Shown in pieces: positions 59,375 through 64,000 of a stretch of 64,000 nt of DNA. Source of the stretch: UBA4416 sp964543545. Lineage in GTDB: Bacteria; Bacteroidota; Bacteroidia; B-17B0; Aurantibacillaceae. The stretch is from NCBI GenBank assembly GCA_964543545.1, contig CAZIYT010000007.1, forward strand, positions 1-64,000, given 5' to 3'. Both the position numbers and the translations under genes were made by a program. The first letter of the stretch is position 1, and each line of letters starts with the position of its first letter. Under the pieces are notes generated by a model. The model was given only the letters and a program-made list of their open reading frames with translations. It was not told where the DNA came from and ran no database searches.

Positions 59375-60712
59375 CTATTTCCAGATTTCTATAATTTGTG
59401 ATAGCTCATTGGTTGTAAAGGGTGAAAATCTTTTCTCACTAAATCCGTCTTTAAATTTGTATCTAGATAATCGCGTAATTAATTGTGGTTTAGTAATTTT
59501 TGATGAAATTTTATAGGCTAAATAGCTATCTAATCCAATTAAATCTGAGACATCTGTCAATAAACTGTTAGAATAAAAAACTCCTACAAGAATATTTCTT
59601 TTGTTATTCAATAATCTAGTGTTACCGGTTAAAAATTTAAGTCTTTTTATTAAAATTTTTCGAGCATTTTTTTCATCGATTATAGCATGAGTTAAATAAG
59701 AACTAAGAGTTAAGTCAATTCTCTTTTTATACCTATTAATTTTTTTTGTGGTAAGCTTTAATTTAATAGGGTTACTGCCAAATTCAATTTTATATCCTAA
59801 ATATTCTATAGTTACAGAAGATGAAGATACAGTATGATCGATTTCAATAGTTTTATGAGAATTAAGAGGCAGGAAATGCTTTGTAGTCACAACATCTTTT
59901 ATTTGATCTAAATATTTTTTATCCTCAGTAATAGTATCTGGAGTAAAGATTATAATAATATCATCGACATAGCGTGCATAATAAGTGACATTTGGTAAAG
60001 ATTTAATATGATTATCAATATCTCGCATATATAGCTCAGCCAAATATGCGCTTACACCTATACCTCTTGGAACTCCCTTATCTGTGCCTGATAATTGTTT
60101 ATATGTATTAAGTATTTGTGATATAAGCCTTTTTGAATAAAAGGTTAATAGATTTTCTTCGTTTAATTTTTTAAGTAAATTGTTATGAGGTATGTTCTCG
60201 TAAAATTCTTCTATGTCTGTCCTGATAATATATTTAGGGAAATTATCTGCAAGTAATCCTTTTACTTGACTGACTATTGAAAATCTACTCGACTGCTTAA
60301 CTTTATAAAGCTTTCTGAAATTGTATTGTATCTGCTTTAATGAAAAGAAATTTTCTGGTTTATCCTCGATAATGTAGACTGGCTTATCTAATAGTGTGTC
60401 GTTACGATTTAAGGAAATTCTAAATTTATCATTAACAACAATCTTACTTATTGTTTGCAGTTCCTCCTGTAGTTGTTGTTCCTTAACTTCTTTTAATTCG
60501 TTAATCTTGACATTGAGTTTTTTTCTTAAATCATCAAAAGCCTCATGGGATAACATTTTTTTACCTATCCTAATCTCTAAATTATGACGCTTAATTTGTT
60601 CTGTTATGCTTATTAAATTTGCAAAAAAGCGTCCCTCAAGGTAAATACCTTTTCTATTTTCATAATCTAATATGCGTCTAAAATTTTCAGTAGAGAAAGA
60701 TTGATCTAACAT
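59375..60712 (-). CDS. Defence-associated reverse transcriptase, Drt3a-like (type 3, UG3)
   Basis: 445 residues. Motif A IIRTDIEEFYENI (Asp166), motif B GVPRGIGVSAYLAELYMRDID (about 218-238), motif C YARYVDDIIIIF (Asp250, Asp251). The N-terminus SFSTENFRRILDYENRKGIYLEG and the coiled region (about 65-105) resemble Drt3a proteins. No intron-type maturase domain. It is the first gene of the operon, preceded by an AT-rich gap with a lone hairpin terminator. In type 3 systems this enzyme is, as I recall, the one guided by an ncRNA. UG3 versus a near relative is not decidable by eye. Confidence 0.8.
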   Translation of the reverse strand: MLDQSFSTENFRRILDYENRKGIYLEGRFFANLISITEQIKRHNLEIRIGKKMLSHEAFDDLRKKLNVKINELKEVKEQQLQEELQTISKIVVNDKFRISLNRNDTLLDKPVYIIEDKPENFFSLKQIQYNFRKLYKVKQSSRFSIVSQVKGLLADNFPKYIIRTDIEEFYENIPHNNLLKKLNEENLLTFYSKRLISQILNTYKQLSGTDKGVPRGIGVSAYLAELYMRDIDNHIKSLPNVTYYARYVDDIIIIFTPDTITEDKKYLDQIKDVVTTKHFLPLNSHKTIEIDHTVSSSSVTIEYLGYKIEFGSNPIKLKLTTKKINRYKKRIDLTLSSYLTHAIIDEKNARKILIKRLKFLTGNTRLLNNKRNILVGVFYSNSLLTDVSDLIGLDSYLAYKISSKITKPQLITRLSRYKFKDGFSEKRFSPFTTNELSQIIEIWK

Positions 60713-60759
60713 TAGTATGATTTTCTATTTTTATTAAATGTACATAATATCCCAAAATA

Positions 60760-60785
60760 AAAAAGGGCGGTTTACCGCCCTTTTT
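60760..60785. terminator. Orphan bidirectional terminator between divergent genes
   Basis: AAAAAGGGCGG/CCGCCCTTTTT with a TTTA loop, 48 bp before the first RT start and 41 bp before the DUF3892 start. No transcript obviously ends here, since both neighbouring genes start away from it. Confidence 0.8.
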
Positions 60786-60802
60786 ATGTTGTGGCTATTC
60801 TC

Positions 60803-60810
60803 TACATTTG
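60803..60810 (+). promoter_or_regulatory. -7 element before the DUF3892 gene
   Basis: TACATTTG, matching TAnnTTTG, 15 bp before the ATG. No -33 at the proper distance. Confidence 0.5.
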
Positions 60811-60825
60811 AATAAAAAATAATTT

Positions 60826-61137
60826 ATGACGAAATGGGCAGATTACTTAATCTCAGAAGTGCAGTATGTTGAAACGGCTACAACAAAACACATTTCAAAA
60901 GTTAAGGTTCATACTGATTTAGGTGAATCGGTCGGTGGCAGTGTAACATGGTCTCGAGAAGACGTTGTGAATGCAATAGACTTAAACTCTACATTCATGA
61001 CAATATTTAAAGGCGTGAATGGAAGCTTTAATAAAGGAGCTAAAGTCGAGAAGATTAAAATCAATAATGAGTGGTTTATTACAACAGAACCTGATAAAAC
61101 AAAAAAAGATAATCTTGGTAATTTACCGGAGTTTTAA
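60826..61137 (+). CDS. DUF3892 domain protein
   Basis: 103 residues. MTKWADYLISEVQYVETATTKHISKVKVHTDLGESVGGSVTWSREDVVNAIDLNSTFMTIFKGVNGSFNKGAKVEKIKINNEWFITTEPDKTKKDNLGNLPEF is the DUF3892 fold from start (KWADYLISEVQY) to end (DNLGNLPEF). Function unknown; the family is often scattered in mobile or defence-rich DNA. Divergent from the RT operon and similarly AT-rich. Whether it belongs to the defence system is unknown. Confidence 0.8.
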   Translation: MTKWADYLISEVQYVETATTKHISKVKVHTDLGESVGGSVTWSREDVVNAIDLNSTFMTIFKGVNGSFNKGAKVEKIKINNEWFITTEPDKTKKDNLGNLPEF

Positions 61138-61184
61138 CCTATGAGTGTTATTAATAATATGTCTTTCTAAAACAAATATATAGT

Positions 61185-61382
61185 ATGGCGCATACAATTA
61201 AATTGACAATGACTGTTCCTGAAATTAGTAAAATAGATACGTGTTATGAGATCAAACATAATGGTAGAAAGTTAGGAACTCTCAAAATATCCAAAGGGGG
61301 TATCGAATACTTACCTAAAGGGAATTCCAAAAACTCTATTAAAAAAACTTGGTTGCAATTTGATACTTTAATGTATGAATAG
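61185..61382 (+). CDS. 65-residue protein of unknown function
   Basis: 65 residues without signal peptide, beta-rich (MAHTIKLTMTVPEISKIDTCYEIKHNGRKLGTLKISKGGIEYLPKGNSK...). A GIEYLPKG turn suggests a small single domain. It follows the DUF3892 gene by 47 bp in the same direction, and shares its AT-rich character. No family recognised. Confidence 0.5.
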   Translation: MAHTIKLTMTVPEISKIDTCYEIKHNGRKLGTLKISKGGIEYLPKGNSKNSIKKTWLQFDTLMYE

Positions 61383-61426
61383 TTTTCATTAAATACCCCA
61401 CCCCGCAGTATTATAATCCAACAGCA

Positions 61427-61741
61427 TCACCCCCGCTTCCTCCGATTTACCTCATTCCTATCGTAAAAATCCGGTTCTTTCTTCCGTACCCAAGCAATAA
61501 AGGTTTGCATATCGGGGTGGGCGCATACGGTGTTGGGGTCGTTGAATTCTTTTTCCAGCTCCTTTTCCGTCCAGATGGAGTGGATCTTCCGGTGGCAGAT
61601 GCGGTGCAGGTATTCGCTGGCTTTGCCGCCGCGGCTTTTGGGAATGAAATGGTGCCGGTCGATGCTGTCGCCTTTCCATAGCTCACGCCCGCAGATGGGG
61701 CAGAGGCCTACCACAATGGGTTCGTTGGTTTCGCGCGGCAT
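61427..61741 (-). CDS. HNH endonuclease-like protein
   Basis: 104 residues. A zinc finger CPICGRELW (15-18) and the second metal cluster IDRHHFIPKSRGGKASEYLHRICHRKIH (with His30, His31, Cys48, His49, His53) make up an HNH nuclease core; the C-terminal helix-rich tail MQTFIAWVRKKEPDFYDRNE follows. Small single-domain HNH proteins like this are widespread and generally of unknown function. GC is back to normal here, so it probably belongs to the native chromosome and not to the RT island. Confidence 0.75.
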   Translation of the reverse strand: MPRETNEPIVVGLCPICGRELWKGDSIDRHHFIPKSRGGKASEYLHRICHRKIHSIWTEKELEKEFNDPNTVCAHPDMQTFIAWVRKKEPDFYDRNEVNRRKRG

Positions 61742-62270
61742 GATTATAAATTTACAAAAAACAGGCTTATCTTTTTTATTTCCGATACTTTTGAAGCCAA
61801 ATTATCCAAAAGCTTTCATCTACATAGATATAAACTTAAAAAAAGCAAAGGTGAATCACTTAATTTTAAATCCAAACACAGTAGATGCAGCGCGTGGGCC
61901 GGGCAAAACGCGGCGCCAGGGAGGTGTGAATTTCAATTTTTATAGATTTGTCCGAAAAACCTTTAGTGTTTTTCGGCTAACAAATCATAAAAATTGAAAG
62001 AGCGCGTAGGGATCGTTTTGCCTTGATTTTTTTGTTTCTTTTTTCATCAAGGAAAAAAGAAATAGAGAAAATGAAAAAATAGAAAGGATGCTTTTTGCCT
62101 TGAGCCAACCCACATGCTGGCTCAAACATGCACTGCATGTTTACCCTGTTTCTTTTTTCATCAAGGAAAAAAGAATAAAGGAAGAATGAATTCGTTTTGC
62201 CTTGAGCTTCCCGCATGCTGGCCTACTTCCGGAGCCCTTGGCTCCGCTCAGTCACCGGTATAGAAAAATA
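61742..62270. repeat. Intergenic region with two kinds of repeat
   Basis: No gene. A near-perfect inverted repeat of about 30-bp arms lies at 61932-61998 (TTCAATTTTTAT...ATAAAAATTGAA, containing ATTTGT...ACAAAT and CCGAAAAAC...GTTTTTCGG). Further on, a stretch TGTTTCTTTTTTCATCAAGG...AAAAAAGAA occurs twice (about 62031 and 62149), each forming CCTTGAT/ATCAAGG-like hairpins. The latter type is common in intergenic DNA of the phylum. Confidence 0.55.
61932..61998. repeat. Near-perfect long inverted repeat
   Basis: Left arm 61932-61960 and right arm 61968-61998 pair over about 28 positions with a 1-nt and a 3-nt insertion. Short central loop CTTTAGT. It can extrude or form a very stable RNA hairpin. 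Confidence 0.65.
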
Positions 62271-62849
62271 TCACTTCCTCCTCACATACTCCAGCTCCCC
62301 GCAATGAATCCTCAGGCGGCGCAGCAGCTCTTTGTTCTTTTCGGCAAGCTCGCCCTTCTCTGCCATCTCCGGTTTCTTAAAACTCCTGAGCTCCGCCTTC
62401 ACGATCACCGTGTCGTGGAAATAGTAGCGGTTATCGTCATCCGTCTCCATGGGCCAGCCACTCAGGTCGGTCACTCCGCTGGTATCCGTATGCTCCTTGC
62501 GGTAAGTCTCGAAGCGCTCGTAGTCCTCACCGGTCGAGAGCTTCCAGAAGGCCTGTACCTCCTGCACCATCAGCAGGCTGTCGTGGCGCAGGTAGTAGTG
62601 GTAGCTGCGGTAGCCGTGCTCCGCGCCATAAACGGTGCGGATGAGCACCAGCTCCAGGCCAGCGTAATAGCCCGTTACGGCGCCGCCGGGTGCCGACATA
62701 TAATCCAGGCTTTTCGCGCTCAGCTCCCGGTGTTGCAGTTGAGCGTCGACCTGTTTTGCGTAGCGGTCGGCGGCCTCAGGCTTGCCTTTCTTCTGGCTGT
62801 ATGCCAGGAGGGAGAGCAGGAGGCAGCCGGAAAAGATCAGGTATTTCAT
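62271..62849 (-). CDS. Exported protein of unknown function
   Basis: 192 residues with signal peptide (YLIFSGCLLLSLLAYSQ). The rest is alpha/beta, e.g. SLDYMSAPGGAVTGYYAGLELVLIRTVYGAEHGYRSYHYYLRHDSLLMVQEVQAFW. No family recognised. It ends 21 bp past a hairpin and lies 4 bp after the membrane-protein gene at 62853, probably one operon. Confidence 0.6.
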   Translation of the reverse strand: MKYLIFSGCLLLSLLAYSQKKGKPEAADRYAKQVDAQLQHRELSAKSLDYMSAPGGAVTGYYAGLELVLIRTVYGAEHGYRSYHYYLRHDSLLMVQEVQAFWKLSTGEDYERFETYRKEHTDTSGVTDLSGWPMETDDDNRYYFHDTVIVKAELRSFKKPEMAEKGELAEKNKELLRRLRIHCGELEYVRRK

Positions 62850-62852
62850 GGC

Positions 62853-63659
62853 TTAAGAAGTTGGTGGCGTCTCGCTTGTATTTCCCGGCTCCGGCGCGTT
62901 ATCGCTCACAATGCGGGTATAGCTCACGTTGATGTTGAGCACCTCCTTCATGGGGATGATAAAATACTGTCCCGGAATCTGGGAGGTAGTTCCCGTATCG
63001 GTGGAGTAGAAGAGGGCCTTGTCGGTAGGGGCCGGTGTTGCCGTGAGCTGTTCCTTCCGGAGGTCGCGGCGTGTGGCGGCCTTGAGCACCAGGTATTCCA
63101 GGTCGTTGGTTTTTGGTTTGAAAAAATATTCCACCAGCAGGCCCGAATAAATGGTGGTGGTTTCCTTCGTGTTCGAAAGCACGTCGATCATGATAAAGTC
63201 GTATTCGATGGCTTCCGATTCTGCCGGCGAGTAGCCTTCAAACAGGGAGTACCACTCTGTGTGGTCGAGGCCCAGCAGGCGCTTCACCCAGTTGGTGCGC
63301 CGGTCGATGATGCCGAGCAGCGTGCCCAGCGCATAGCCGAAGCCCAGCGAAAACAAGGCATAGCAAAGGAAGTGGATGAGCAGGCGATGGAACACCGCAT
63401 TGTTCAGCGGGAGGTCCTTATTGCCGATAATGAGGTTGTAGAGCACATCGTAGCGGATGGACGTAAAGTAGCCAACTACCAGCAAAAACAGCAGGTTGAA
63501 GAGAAGCGGCACCACGATAAAGAACCAGAACGAATCGCTCAGGCTTTGCCCCGCCATCAGGCCGCGCAGGTTTTCGTTGGCCCTGGTCACGCCCGGCTTG
63601 AAGGTAATAACGGAAGAGAGCAGTAAGATAATGATCAATGCCCCTAAAGCAATATTCAT
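62853..63659 (-). CDS. Membrane protein, DUF6338-like
   Basis: 268 residues. Three hydrophobic segments (NIALGALIIILLLSSVITF; FWFFIVVPLLFNLLFLLVVGYF; LLIHFLCYALFSLGFGYALGTLLG) followed by a soluble C-terminal half that recalls DUF6338 (RLLGLDHTEWYSLFEGYSPAESEAIEYDFIMIDVLSNTKETTTIYSGLLVEYFF). Some members accompany defence or mobile genes, but here nothing else supports that. Operon with 62271. Confidence 0.55.
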   Translation of the reverse strand: MNIALGALIIILLLSSVITFKPGVTRANENLRGLMAGQSLSDSFWFFIVVPLLFNLLFLLVVGYFTSIRYDVLYNLIIGNKDLPLNNAVFHRLLIHFLCYALFSLGFGYALGTLLGIIDRRTNWVKRLLGLDHTEWYSLFEGYSPAESEAIEYDFIMIDVLSNTKETTTIYSGLLVEYFFKPKTNDLEYLVLKAATRRDLRKEQLTATPAPTDKALFYSTDTGTTSQIPGQYFIIPMKEVLNINVSYTRIVSDNAPEPGNTSETPPTS

Positions 63660-63692
63660 AGCTTAACGGATAATACAGATTAAACCAAAAAC

Positions 63693-63875
63693 TTATTTTG
63701 TGGTAGAACGGGAAATGAAAACCTTGTACTTGGTATCTTCGTTGGGAGTTTCCACCGCGATGCTCTGGCCCGATGCAAAGGCATCGCTGTTGGATACGAT
63801 CGCATTCACCACGGCATTCAACAAGGTCGTGTCTTTCAGGATGCGGTGGCCTTCTTTGCTGATCTTAGGTTTCAT
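63693..63875 (-). CDS. Small protein of unknown function
   Basis: 60 residues, no signal or membrane segment: KPKISKEGHRILKDTTLLNAVVNAIVSNSDAFASGQSIAVETPNEDTKYKVFI. Placed 33 bp upstream of the 62853 gene on the same strand. Too short to assign. The minus strand begins from about 63875; beyond it to 64000 there is nothing recognisable. Confidence 0.5.
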   Translation of the reverse strand: MKPKISKEGHRILKDTTLLNAVVNAIVSNSDAFASGQSIAVETPNEDTKYKVFISRSTTK

Positions 63876-64000
63876 GATAGCACAAATATAGCGAAAAAAT
63901 CACAGCTTCCGGCTACGATCCGTAGCAAAATAAAATGAAACCAACTATATTATGCAAATGGAGGACTGAGGAAATAATAGAACTAAACACAGGCACCTTA

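Noticed and set aside
57313..60712. Group II intron, retron or diversity-generating retroelement
   Set aside because: Two RTs stand side by side, neither has a maturase/endonuclease domain, no intron domain V-like sequence was seen, no template/variable repeat pair was found, and no accessory retron gene is adjacent.
62202..63626. Plus-strand frame of 474 codons
   Set aside because: Antisense shadow of the two minus-strand genes at 62271 and 62853; composition (His/Val/Gln-rich) is typical of a reverse-complement frame.
1..64000. tRNA or rRNA genes
   Set aside because: No acceptor/T-arm pattern or rRNA core sequence was seen on either strand.

Overview
The window is chromosomal DNA of a member of the phylum Bacteroidota, probably the Chitinophagia/Sphingobacteriia side, although rank below phylum is a guess. 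Evidence: several promoters fit the phylum's consensus (-33 TTTG, about 19 bp, -7 TAnnTTTG), one protein carries a type IX secretion (T9SS) sorting tail, and families typical of the phylum recur (DUF5686, DUF4295 beside L33/L28, BT_3928-type DoxX, TlpA with DUF4369, a Drt3-type reverse-transcriptase pair). Most DNA is of moderate GC; 57.2-61.4 kb is visibly AT-rich and looks horizontally acquired.

Layout. 0.4-3.4 kb: ECF sigma operon (sigma factor, membrane anti-sigma-like protein, Spy-like periplasmic protein, predicted outer-membrane protein). 3.6-10 kb, minus strand: LpxH-like phosphoesterase, M1 peptidase, TlpA thioredoxin, ApaG, GAD-like protein. 10.1-12 kb: rpsA with a structured leader. 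14.6-20.8 kb: MarR regulator plus a tripartite RND efflux operon with a likely operator. 21-25.7 kb: SIMPL protein, GT2 glycosyltransferase, RlpA-like protein, dihydroorotase, beta-barrel protein. 26-34.6 kb: YwqK/MORN-like repeat protein, very long TraB/GumN protein, OmpA protein, FtsY. 34.8-37.7 kb: DUF4295, L33, L28 and a DEAD-box helicase. 38.6-46.6 kb: MarC, DUF5686 protein, a small winged-helix-regulated operon with a perfect 20-bp palindrome over its promoter, a DoxX/thioredoxin-like protein and a second SIMPL protein. 46.8-49.5 kb: cupredoxin, S24 repressor, CinA, DUF892 protein. 49.6-55.5 kb: a cobalamin riboswitch with no BtuB receptor after it, then a thioesterase and a T9SS-exported beta-propeller that may be a BtuG-like cobalamin-binding protein, followed by an OmpA lipoprotein.

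The most interesting part is 57.2-61.4 kb: two adjacent reverse transcriptases on the minus strand, matching the defence-associated RT type 3 arrangement (Drt3a + Drt3b), followed immediately by three consecutive hairpins. The first displays ACACACA at one side of its loop, and the last is an intrinsic terminator. I interpret this as the system's non-coding RNA. A divergent DUF3892 gene and a 65-residue orphan lie on the same AT-rich segment.

Other structure worth attention: a GC-rich non-coding array with a 20-bp period at 56.44-56.78 kb; an rpsA leader with two hairpins whose loops are complementary over 7 nt; two places where only the last codons of a lost paralogue survive beside its intact relative; and several classes of palindromic intergenic repeats, including hairpins with a conserved loop and changing stems.
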